64,000 nucleotides of DNA from Saturnia japonica (Eukaryota; Arthropoda; Insecta; Lepidoptera; Saturniidae), in assembly GCA_033032175.1 (NCBI GenBank), contig CM065323.1, positions 2,852,001-2,916,000 of the forward strand, written 5' to 3'. The position numbers and the translations under genes were made by a program. Below the pieces are notes generated by a model, which was not told the origin of the DNA, did no database searches, and worked only from the letters and a program-made list of their open reading frames with translations. This document shows positions 48,203-58,401 of the stretch, in pieces (positions within the stretch are counted from its first letter, which is position 1; each line of letters opens with the position of its first letter).

Positions 48203-48883
48203 TGTTAGCGACGCATAGGCCTAAGCGTGATGATACGAAAATAGTAATTGTAAATATAGGTTGTAGGAATGAATAATTTATACAAACAATCATAGATCTA
48301 ATGTTTCTAATGCTTTGAATATGATATTATAACGTGTAGGTATGTAAGAACAGTATATAAGTTATAAAAATGCTTATAATTTAATAGAAATTGTCGCTTG
48401 AAGTACTAAAATCATATATTGTCAATAATTCATATTATATAAAAGTTGTACGTAATGTTTTGTGTTATATAAGTAAAATAGCCTTCTGTATATGTTTTAT
48501 AATGTTTGTAACGTCAAATAGTGTATATATAACGAGTCGCAAGACGTTTTAAAGTTGTAATGTTTAACGCTTTGTATCTACCATGTTTATTAACCTATAA
48601 TGTTAAAGTTAGTGTTTTTGGATAGGTATTTGTATCTACAATAATGTGAAATAGTTTTTATAGTAATTGAATAATTGTGATTAGAGATATTAACGATTTA
48701 TTGTATTTTGCATACAAGTAATAATAATAATAGATAAGGACAGCGATAGTGCAACCGCGGCGCATTACCGCGGTTAACGGACCACACCCATGTTTGGTAA
48801 AGAGCAGTACGGATAGAGACGCCATCGTCCGTCTCACTCTCCGGCAAACGATATAAAAGGCGCACTACTGGGGCCAACCAGCA
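48203..48883 (+). repeat. LTR-like segment, truncated (left copy)
   Basis: It starts TGTTAGCGACGCATAGG and runs through a TATA box to the edge of the duplication. In the right copy the same segment extends to CTAACA at 54,305, giving matching TG...CA ends with 6-base inverted termini. This copy is cut where the LINE piece begins. The LTR reading is an inference. Confidence 0.35.
48852..48858 (+). promoter_or_regulatory. Candidate TATA box at the left copy/LINE junction
   Basis: TATAAAA lies 32 bases before the end of the repeat, the usual distance to a transcription start. The start would fall at the first bases of the captured LINE piece. The same box is at 54,192-54,198 in the right copy. 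Confidence 0.4.
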
Positions 48884-50112
48884 AGCAGTCCGACTGCTCA
48901 ACCGGCGCCTAAGGTAATAGCTAAGGCAGTAGTCAGGGGCGCCGCCGCCCCCGCGTCCTCCCAGCTCCCCGCGCCCGCCGGCGGGAAAAAAGAGCGTGCC
49001 CCACCTCCAATCATAATCCGGGACAAGGCAGCCTGGATGGGAGTCTGCAATGAGATGCGCAGACTCAAACTCGACTACCACAAGGCTAGAAACATAGTCA
49101 ACGGGATTTCTATTTCGGTGAGTTCTTCGGAAACTCACCGTAAACTAACCACCCTCCTTTGGCAGAAAGGTCTGCAATTTTATACGTATTCGCTCGCGGA
49201 GGAGCGCGTCCTCCGAGTGGTCATCCGCCGCATTCCGGTGGAGCTCGACCCGTCGGAGGTGTGCTCCTCGCTCAAGGAGCAAAGTTATCCCATCCGGGAA
49301 GTACACCGGATGTACAGTAAAGATAAGCGGCCACTACAAATGGTAGTGGCCATATTGGACCTTTCCCCCGAGGGAAAGGCCATCTTCCAGCTAGAGACGG
49401 TGTGCGGGCTCTCCGGGATTAACGTGGAGCCCCCACACAAAAACCACCAGCCTGCGCAGTGCCACAACTGCCAGCTGTACGGGCACGCTGCCCGTAACTG
49501 TCATTCTCGTCCGCGGTGCGTAAAGTGCCGAGAGGACCACCCCACACGGGAGTGCACGCGCGAGCGTGACTCCGTCGTCCCCCCGAGCTGCGTGTTATGC
49601 GGGGAGGAGGGGCATCCCGCGAATTATCGCGGTTGCCCCAAGGCCCCGCGTACCACGCGGCCACGTACACAGAGGCAGGCGGCCCCCCGGGCGGCGCCCC
49701 CCGCCTCAGCCATCAAAGCGCAACCCCTGCTGGCGTCAGGGGAATTTCCCGCGCTGCCGGTCCCGCGCCAGCTCCCGGCCGCCGCCGGCCCCTCCGCACC
49801 CCGCGTGGTGCAACCGCAACCCGTGCGTTCATCGTAGAACGCATGGGGCCCCCGCCGCCCCAATCCACAGCCCCTTATGGCTATGGATATTCCCGCGCAC
49901 CGCGCGCCTGCGCCCCGCGCGCCCGCTAACGCTGTCGTTAATAGTAACGACTTAATGATACTGCTCCTTCGCGAGCACGATATCCGCGAGCTCATTGACT
50001 ACAATGACCATCTGGAGCGCTTCGGTCTCATCAAGACCGCTTGCGCGTTCCCCCGCCTTTCAGAGACACTATAACGTCTCGACCGTGAGGCGTGTAATAA
50101 TAACTTAGGGCC
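48884..50112 (+). pseudogene. Jockey-like LINE ORF1 (gag-like) fragment trapped between the direct repeats
   Basis: One frame is open from the first base (SSPTAQPAPKVIAKAV) to TAG at 49,835-49,837 and continues in the same frame to TAA at 50,072-50,074. It aligns with ORF1 at 61,133-62,950: IIIRDKAAW, VRVVIRRIP-like RVVIRRIPVELDP, HRMYSKDKRPLQMVVAILD, then zinc knuckles QCHNCQLYGHAARNCH, RCVKCREDHPTREC and CVLCGEEGHPANYRGC, and the C-terminal LLLREHDIRELIDYNDHLE. This protein class binds LINE RNA in the RNP. The N-terminus, ORF2, 3' UTR and A tail are missing, so it is not an ordinary 5'-truncated insertion. It is markedly GC-richer than its surroundings. Confidence 0.85.
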
Positions 50113-51421
50113 TTTATACATAACAACAAATAATATATTTATAATTAATAATAAAAAAAGAATATAAGGTGCCTTTATACGCGTTTGAAGTATTTTTTAA
50201 ACGAATATTAATTATTTAAAAAAAAATTCAATCAACTTATTGGTAATATTTAGTGTTAGAATAACTTTATATTATCAATAAATACCTCTAACGTGACCTA
50301 TTTATTATCAGTATAATTGTAATATTTTCTAAAGTTTTACATTACTTTTATTAAGAATAACATAGAGTCTATAATACCTACTCTATGTTACTTGTAAATA
50401 CTTCAACCTCTTTGTTTTAATTCAAACAAAAACACTTTCTGCCGTTTGCTACCGTTTTCCTCTTTTAGGGTGGCGTAGGGAAAGTGGTAATTTTCATAGT
50501 AATTAGCCGAGGCCCTCCCGAGCGAGAGTGTCACCTGTAAGGGCGCGAGAAAATGGATTTTTATAAACGTTAATTTTTATTTTATTTATTACAATCTGTT
50601 AAATCAGTTTTAGAACGCTTAACATATCTTAAACTGAACCGTTGTTTCGGTGAAAGTTTATAATGATCAAACCATAAAATTAAATTGAAGCACTTTATTC
50701 GATTTAGGCCCTAAAATGGCACACACTATTACCTGTTCAGGAAACTCCCCCATGATTTCTTCTCTCTCATTTAATGAAATGTGGCTAAACGTGATGCGTC
50801 CTTGAAGTTTCACTTTCATTTCTCCTTGAATCACCCCTAAAGAAGTTTCATTTCAAAAGTAATAATTTCAATTAGTCAAATGCTTTTCGAGTTATAACAA
50901 AATTAACGCAGTGATACAAAGTCAGAGACATTGTCATTTGCCGGACACTAAAATTCAATGCCAGTGTGTATCCAACAATATAGAGACAGTATATAAAAAA
51001 AATCTTAAAGAAATATAAAGGGAAACCAAGAAAAACATGTAAATATACATATTCTAATAGGAATGTCCTAAATTCAGCTACATAAAATTCTACGCTCCAA
51101 GACGTCACGCATGACGGCGTACATCACCATACACACTCGTACGTGCCGACATACTCACTATAATATATGTTATATATAATTGTAAGACATATATGTAACG
51201 TGTCATATCCGCTAGGGTTGCTAAATATTTTCCATAGATTTAATAACTCGAAACAGCTGTGTTAGAAAGAGATAGGTATACGAGACCATTTTCGTTGTGC
51301 TATCGGACTGTATCGGTCCAAGTCAATCGTGACAAAAACAAAGCCCGCTTATTTTTTTTAAATATAAGGATTTAAACTGTAAGATATACTACAATATTTT
51401 AACTATAAGATAAGGTATGAT

Positions 51422-51700
51422 TTTATTAATGGAAGTCATAAAATAGCAGCAGTCACAGAGAAATTGAGGGGTTATAGGCTAGCGTGGTATGGGCATGAGG
51501 AGGGGTGAAAGATATAACTAAAAGGATGTTAAGTATGAAGTTGGATGAATATAGGAGTAGAGGAAGACCGAAGAAGGTATGGATGGATTGTGTGAAGAAT
51601 GAAATGCGTATAAAAGTGGATATTTGATAGAGTGGAAGGTGAAAACATTTTGTGCCGACCCTATTTAAGAAGGATAAAGGGTAAGAAAATGATGATGATG
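51422..51700 (+). pseudogene. RTE-type LINE 3' end relic (right copy)
   Basis: It duplicates 46,074-46,350 with a few substitutions; the same SRGRPKKVWMDCVKNEM block and ATG tail are present. Confidence 0.6.
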
Positions 51701-51772
51701 ATGAAGGTTTTAAACTGTAACTTAATTAATGTTTACTAGAGAGAGAGACGTGTTTAATTGTGGTTATTTGTA

Positions 51773-53011
51773 GGTCCTTACTTATGAAATTGGCGTTTTG
51801 TACGGGAGGAATATAAAGTTAATTTTTTTTAAATAAAATATATTTCATTAATCAATGTATGCACCGTTATTATCTATGCACTTTTGCCATATCATGGGTT
51901 GTTCATTGATCCTTTTACTAAAAAACCATGGAGGTGAGAATCAATATACTCTTTGAAGGCGGTTTGGACTGCCGCATCGGATTTGAATTTTTTTCTTGTA
52001 AGAAGTTGTACAAATTCTAGAAAAAATGGTTATCTGTTGGAGCAAGATCCGGGGAGTATGGTGGATGTCGCAGACATTCCAATTGTAGCTCATCTAACTT
52101 AGTGGTTGTTTGTTGTGCAGTGTGTGGTCTTGCGTTGTCGTGAAGCAGCAGTGGCCTAGAGCGATTGACCAATCTCGGTTGTTTAGCAGCTAGTTCTTCC
52201 TTCATGGTTTGCAGTTGCTGACAATAAATATCTGCCGTAATCGTTTGGCCAGATTTTAGAAAGCTGTAGTGAACGACACCGGCTCTAGTCCACCAAACAC
52301 TCACAAGTAACTTTTTCTGAGTAAATTTTCGTTTAGAGCAGGATTTGGCTGGGTCCCCAGGGTTCAGCCATTGCGACGAGCGCTTCCGATTATCGTAGAG
52401 TATCAACTTTTCATCACAAGTAATGATTCGATTTAAAATCCCTTCATTATTGTGTCGGTTGAGCAAAGTAACACAGCAGTCGATGCATGTTTGTACGTTC
52501 GATTCACTCAATTCATGAGGTAGCCATCGTTCAAGTTTTTTACTTTCCCGATTTGCTTCAAGTTGATTAATACAGTTTAATCACTTACCCCGAAGCCTGC
52601 AGCTATCTCTGAAGTGCTTTGTGGTGGATCCGCTTCCACAATAGCCTTTAATTCTTCATTTTCCACTTTGGTCTCCGGCCGTCCACGGGGTTGGTTCTGA
52701 AGGTCGAAATTTTCGAACGAAAACGTTGAAACCAAAAACGAATCATCATTAATCCTTCGAGCTGTGTCTGAAGCACTGGTGCCACGGTAGAACTCGTACT
52801 CGTAAATATACCGATATTTCATGTTTTCCATTGTTCGGTAATAAGCGATGCCAAAGAAAAAAATACTGAGGAAAAAACAAATGAATGACTGTTTTCAAAC
52901 TCAAATGTACCAGCTAAATGAATTTATAAAATTGGAATTATTAACCAAAGAGGAGATATTTCAGATCAAAATGGTCAGTACGACAAAACGATAATTTCAT
53001 ATGTAAGGACC
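51773..53011 (-). mobile_element. mariner element, right copy (defective)
   Basis: TIRs and flanking TA (51,771-51,772; 53,012-53,013) are as in the left copy; the length is 1239 bases. Confidence 0.9.
51892..52831 (-). pseudogene. mariner transposase, frameshifted (right copy)
   Basis: The N-terminal frame is longer than in the left copy and includes NEELKAIVEADPPQSTSEIA and AGFGVSD before a stop. A second frame carries TCDEKLILYDN, HDNARPHTA and SPDLAPTDNHFF, so all three catalytic aspartates remain, with Y changed to N beside the last. It shares the left copy's N-terminal deletion and frameshifts, which shows the element was dead before the block was duplicated. The left copy's extra 12-base change arose afterwards or was lost here. 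Confidence 0.9.
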
Positions 53012-53538
53012 TAATAAATGTAAAAAAGGAAAGTTTTGCATAGTTATTATTTTTATTCAACAGTATAATATATATTCGGAAAAAAATATATTTTGACAAC
53101 CCTATTTCCAACTGAAAACAAGCTCTAAGTATACCGCGTTATATTTCATTCATTCCCACAACACAAGATTATGGCCCATAGTTTTCTTTATTTATGTACT
53201 ATATTTTTAACCCTATATAATATATAACACACGTACAAGGCTCAAATAAATTAAACTGTCCTTTACTTCCACAAGTAACTGGAGATCATGAAAATTATTG
53301 TTTAAAATCCATAGTGTTTATTGATTTATATAGCCACACATTATTGATTATAAACAACACAAGAATAAATTTAAAATTTTTCATTGTTAGCTAGCTTATA
53401 ATCCAATATTTATATGTGCACTTCAAATGAATGAGTTGTAATTATTTCACAAAAATTTGTTACTTGAATACAGAATTATATAAAAAATAAGGAAAAGTAT
53501 TTTTTTAATTGTACAAGAATGGTTTTTGTATAATAAAC

Positions 53539-54305
53539 TGTTAGCGACGCATAGGCCTAAGCGTGATGATACGAAAATAGTAATTGTAAATATAGGTTGT
53601 AGGAATGAATAATTTATACAAACAATCATAGATCTAATTAATGTTTCTAATGCTTTGAATATGATATTATAACGTGTAGGTATGTAAGAACAGTATATAA
53701 GTTATAAAAATGCTTATAATTTAATAGAAATTGTCGCTTGAAGTACTAAAATCATATATTGTCAATAATTCATATTATATAAAAGTTGTACGTAATGTTT
53801 TGTGTTATATAAGTAAAATAGCCTTCTGTATATGTTTTATAATGTTTGTAACGTCAAATAGTGTATATATAACGAGTCGCAAGACGTTTTAAAGTTGTAA
53901 TGTTTAACGCTTTGTATCTACCATGTTTATTAACCTATAATGTTAAAGTTAGTGTTTTTGGATAGGTATTTGTATCTACAATAATGTGAAATAGTTTTTA
54001 TAGTAATTGAATAATTGTGATTAGAGATATTAACGATTTATTGTATTTTGCATACAAGTAATAATAATAATAGATAAGGACAGCGATAGTGCAACCGCGG
54101 CGCATTACCGCGGTTAACGGACCACACCCATGTTTGGTAAAGAGCAGTACGGATAGAGACGCTATCGTCCGTCTCACTCTCCGGCAAACGATATAAAAGG
54201 CGCACTACTGGGGCCAACCAGCACACACGGGTACCACAAGCTGAAGACTCAAAACTCAGGACTCAAGAAACTGGAAGAAACAGTACCCAGAAGATAGTAC
54301 TAACA
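53539..54305 (+). repeat. Candidate solo LTR or LTR of a partial retrotransposon
   Basis: The 767 bases begin TGTTAG and end CTAACA, exact 6-base inverted termini with TG...CA. A TATA box (54,192-54,198) lies about 110 bases from the right end. No matching 5-base target duplication is obvious (TAAAC before, AATTG after), and no gag or pol follows. Confidence 0.35.
54192..54198 (+). promoter_or_regulatory. Candidate TATA box (right copy)
   Basis: TATAAAA inside the LTR-like segment; see the left copy. Confidence 0.35.
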
Positions 54306-55734
54306 AATTGTATTGTGTCTTGAAGAATACAGCAAATTTTATTGTGGTGCCTGTGTGTCATTTTGCATCTTCACTAGTGTTCAACCCGCCAGCGACCCAG
54401 TCCTCTCCGCTCCGTGCTACGTCAGCGCCGCGCCTACCAGCAGGCACCTCACTGCGTGTGTGTACCTTAATGTTTCGCCCTCTTCACGCCTAGTAGTATC
54501 GGGTGTGAACAGGGTCGGTCGCACGTAGTGAGAGGGGCTCGCACGCACTGGTTTCCAGACAGCTGGTTACCGTAGCGTGTTATCCGCCGTCGGTTATACA
54601 GAGTACGAGGGAATCGTTTCCGTCGCGTTCGCGCCCTCGGTGCGTGGTCCCGCTCTGTATTGGTTGACGTAGCACATTTGTTGTGGGCAGACGAACGCGC
54701 CCATTTTATAAACATTTTTTTTTCTTTTTGTCGATTTAACGTTTCTCCATTTACAATTGAAGTACTGGAGCGACCGTCGAGAAGCTCGATTCCACGACAC
54801 TTGCGCGATCTCTTCGGATTTCTTGAAGTCAGACAAATGCACCTCCTTGTTTCATACCTTCCTGTTAAACTTAACAAAAAATATCACAATTATTTTTTAA
54901 AATTAAAATAAGTATATATTAACCAGGCTACAAGTGCCAACAAAGATTCCATGCTGAAAAAATAATGTCGCTGGGTGCAGTACAGGACTAGTCGTTTTGA
55001 TCATGTTTTAGGAGTATTTCTAGCATTGGATGTCTTCTGGCTAAAATAATGAAGACTGTTTGAAAGGTTGCTTGATGGAGAGTATTACCATCTATGATTA
55101 AAAAAAATATTTAGAGCCGTTTCAAAATTATCAATTCTTTTTTAGTTTATAAATGGGTTTGAGCTTCTTCCACAGGTCTGATGGAGTCGAAATTTTGTAT
55201 TCTGTTACTTCAATTAAATCAAAAGAGCATGGCAACCTTTACCTAATGCTTCAGGATCATCTGGAATCTGCATGATAAACTAACTCCTCATCAACTTACT
55301 GCAAAGATATTGGAATAGATTCATTGAATAGGTTACTTATGTCGGGGGTTTATTATTTTTTTTTATTCACTCGTTTTTCATTTATCGCTTGCAATTTGAA
55401 GTAGGCATTTGAATTGCATTTATAACGCGAAAATAGTAATAAAAATAAATGCGCCTCAAACAATATTATTTACGTTCACATAACACGTATGTGAAAGCGT
55501 CTAGGGCTCACTCTCTACGCTACAACACAAAATTTTACGATACCCTCTAAAACAATCATTAATACGAACTTTATTTCGAGAAACGTCACGGCTGTATTCT
55601 GTTACGAACTTAAATGGCACGCGGTTACGCACGGTTGTAGTATTTGACGCTGGTTTCTTAGGCGAAAGAATCTATGTAATATCCAAACTAGGTACTGAAG
55701 CACCGTCTTATTCATAAATAAGGTGGCAAACAAG
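54306..55734. other. GC-richer stretch then AT-rich linker
   Basis: 54,360-54,860 is GC-richer than its surroundings, with several overlapping open frames on both strands (up to 136 codons). None is recognisable and none has support over the others. It could be the leader of a retrotransposon or a host 5' region. From 54,900 it is AT-rich and featureless. Confidence 0.35.
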
Positions 55735-55950
55735 AGTACAGCCAGCTTAATAGTAAGAGATTACCGTAGCTTATGGAGATGTTATCGACATTGAGTTCCC
55801 ATCCCCGAGGAGCTCTGAAAATCCTACTCACCACAGGAACACAGAACAAGGTTATTTGACTGTGATCTTTTATAGGTTGGAAGTATTTCACCAGGCGGAA
55901 TGCTAAAGTACAAAGTAGTATCCCAGGAGATTTTATAGACTCCACGTCTG
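55735..55950 (+). repeat. Repeat family RF-F, copy 2
   Basis: GAGATTACCGTAGCTTATGG, GAGCTCTGAAAATCCTACTC, CACAGGAACA, GGTTATTTGACTGTGATCTT, GGAAGTATTTCACCAGGCGG follow an order I know from lepidopteran repeats and match 28,290-28,450 in part. Confidence 0.6.
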
Positions 55951-57699
55951 TTTATATGGGCAAACATTAAACCATACTAACGCTGATTAAAAATTTAATT
56001 TTTTTCGTGAAGCTTGTTCTTCAAATAATCTCAGATGATGTAGTGTGCTCAAAGACAATGATAAGCTAAATTTGAACACAATGACATATTTTGTTTGACG
56101 ATAGATTTTGTATTTAATTTGAGCAATAGAAATTGCTGTACACTCATTTTATAGTTACATCGAGATGTTTTCTCCGGTTCATTTTAAGAACGAGCAACGA
56201 TAGATTGCACTACTAATGTTAAAGACTTCAAATATAACATAAGTTACCTTTTGAAAATTAGTTTTTAGATTCAAATTTATTGGTAAATATAGATAGACAA
56301 ACACCAGCGCCGTCTCCGGTGAAGCTCTAAAAGCCGCCAGAGGCTCCAATATAGTCAGTTCTAAAAAAAAGCCAGACGGCAATTGTGTACCTACCGTTAC
56401 TACTATAAATATTGAAGTATTTTAGTACATGAATAGTTGTTTAAGATAATTATTAAAGAGACTTAAAAATAATATTAAATAATACAATACGAATAAAATC
56501 ATACTACTTCTTGAAAGTGAATACGTCAATATACCAGATCAGGCACAGTCAAATTTTATTAGCTTTCACTTTTAATGTCGCCGGGTCTTACGGTTTTATC
56601 GTTCAATTATAGAATCGAGACGTTTTGTTTACTTACGGTTGTTTATAAAGCCGCGATACGAAAAAAAAAAAGGTTTTTATTTGAGCGGAAAATTGAATTT
56701 CTCTACCTTACGACTAAAACAAGTCAGCTTGCTGTTTCTAGCGAATTGTTTATCAATGTTGTTTTGCTTTTTTCATTACCTATAACAAATGAGATGGTTT
56801 TATAGATTACTGACGTTTTCCGTTGTCTTCGAAATGAAACGACTCGCGTGTTTCCCTATCGGAAACTGGTTGCACAAAAAACTCACCAAATTTTAAATGC
56901 AATTTAATTAATGATTTAGAACGACTTTTATGGAACAATCTTTTAAGATATTAGGAACTTTAACCAACCGTTATTCACTGTCAAATGCTGTACATTACAA
57001 TAATAGATGTAGTACAGTCAAGTCTTCGCCACATTTGCATTTGTTTCCATCAGTTTTAGTGATTAGATGATAGTGTGTCATGTTTGTGTGCCCAATACGT
57101 AATCTAGTGATAATGACCTTACTTTTCCTACAGGTAAATACAGTACGAGATAATGCAATTTTTTTTTTTTAAATATTAAATAACAATATTGTATTTTATA
57201 TTTTTTAAGGATCCGAAACTGAATTTGAAAGGAATAACACAAATATGTCGTATCGTGGTGCGGAACTCGAGCATTTGACCGATTTTAGTTTGTTTTATGC
57301 AAATAGCGAAATAATTAAATATATTTTTATTTTTTTAATATAATGAAATAATATTTAAAATAAAATGAGCAGAGAACAATCATGTATCTACCTATACAGT
57401 AACTAATATAATAATACAAGATACTCGTAGACATGTATCCGTAAAAGCTTCGTTGAAATTGTTACTCACGTGGTTACCTTACGCAATATTAGATATGTGG
57501 TTTCACCATAGACGTAATAAAGTCTATATTAAAATCTATCAGACGAAGTTTCCGTGTTGGAGCTACACTTACACGAGAAAATTCTACTAATATTGTCTGT
57601 AGCAGCTTTTGTTTAATATTTTCATTTACGCATATCAGCTCTTTAGGTAACATACTACGACCTATATACCTCTTTTAGGCTCTAACGTCTGCATTTTTA
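55951..57699. other. AT-rich stretch, nothing recognised
   Basis: Short open frames (up to 76 codons) lack motifs. No gene, RNA or repeat is supported. Confidence 0.45.
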
Positions 57700-57930
57700 A
57701 GGGTTGTACAGTGTAAAGTACTTGAGGTATGCATGGTACAGTCCACAAATAACGGAGGCCGTCAGTGACATAGATTTCATAGGCTGTTGATGTTGATGTC
57801 ATGCCAGCTGAAATGACTCTTAACGCCTCTTGATCCAATATCACAAGAAGAACGGAACACGTTGGCTGACTGTTCCACATCTGCACGGTACTGCAAAGGT
57901 AAGAACATACGAATTTCTTATGACATATCT
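57700..57930 (+). repeat. Repeat family RF-B, copy 8
   Basis: CATGGTACAGTCCACAAATA, a GTTGATGTTGATGTCATGCC core, CGCCTCTTGATCCAATATC and ACATCTGCACGGTACTGC match copies at 22,915 and 35,085. Confidence 0.6.
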
Positions 57931-58155
57931 CATGTTAGTAGGTAGAGCTCACTATTGTGAATAAAAGGACGTTCACAATATTTAATGTGTGCTAAATTAA
58001 TAGCGCTTGGCTTTATTCTTGTTTCTTACAAAGTTACAGTAGTTCGTAGTAACAATGTGGTTTCTTAATGACGTTCTTGACTGTAGTTTGCTTGTAGATT
58101 CGCTGCTTGCTGTTGCTGGTGTTGTGGTGTTTCTCGAACTGATCGCATTACTGCC

Positions 58156-58181
58156 TTTTTTTTTTTTTTTTTTTTTTTTTT
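58156..58181 (-). other. LINE poly(A) tail
   Basis: A run of 26 T on the plus strand, directly after the 3' UTR. Its purity suggests a relatively young insertion. Confidence 0.9.
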
Positions 58182-58401
58182 GTCTGACCTTGCTGTTAGC
58201 CTTAGGGGCCCTATCCGAAAACAGAGCCGCTGCGGCTTTTACAACTTTACCGGGCTTGGGGGCGAGCGCTTAAGGCACTCAGCCGCGTAAGCGTGGGCAA
58301 CCAGCGCGCAAGGGTGCCAAAGTGGCCGGACCTCGGCTTGGGCTGTTGCCGCGATTGCAATGAAGTCGCGATCTGTCTAATACCCTATCCGTAAAATCGA
58401 G
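58182..58401 (-). other. LINE 3' UTR
   Basis: It lies between the ORF2 stop and the A tail. Diverged fragments at 1641-1860 and 40,525-40,585 show that this family has several copies in the region. Confidence 0.8.

Larger units (their letters stand above)
44765..48883. repeat. 4.1 kb direct repeat, left copy
   Basis: It matches 50,113-54,223 end to end with about 25-30 scattered substitutions and a few indels, roughly 99% identity by eye. Homology starts at TTTATACATAACAACAAATA and ends at GGGGCCAACCAGCA. In order it contains AT-rich sequence, a GC patch (AGCCGAGGCCCTCCC), an RTE relic, a mariner, AT-rich sequence and an LTR-like end. The sequences outside the edges differ between copies. 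Confidence 0.95.
50113..54223. repeat. 4.1 kb direct repeat, right copy
   Basis: It is the counterpart of 44,765-48,883 in the same orientation, 5,348 bases on. Differences include single substitutions through the mariner, a 12-base change at about 52,637 and small indels near 53,520 and 53,637. Both copies contain the same nested insertions, so the duplication is younger than they are. Confidence 0.95.

Noticed and set aside
49566..49995. Alternative frames on both strands over the captured LINE ORF1 (110-129 codons)
   Set aside because: The same region in the frame starting at 48,884 gives zinc knuckles homologous to the full-length LINE; the others are proline/arginine/alanine-rich by-products.
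45524..51108. A conserved 78-codon minus-strand protein, because it is nearly identical at 45,524-45,760 and 50,872-51,108
   Set aside because: Identity simply follows from the 99% identical 4.1 kb duplication; the translation is hydrophobic and AT-driven without a family signature.
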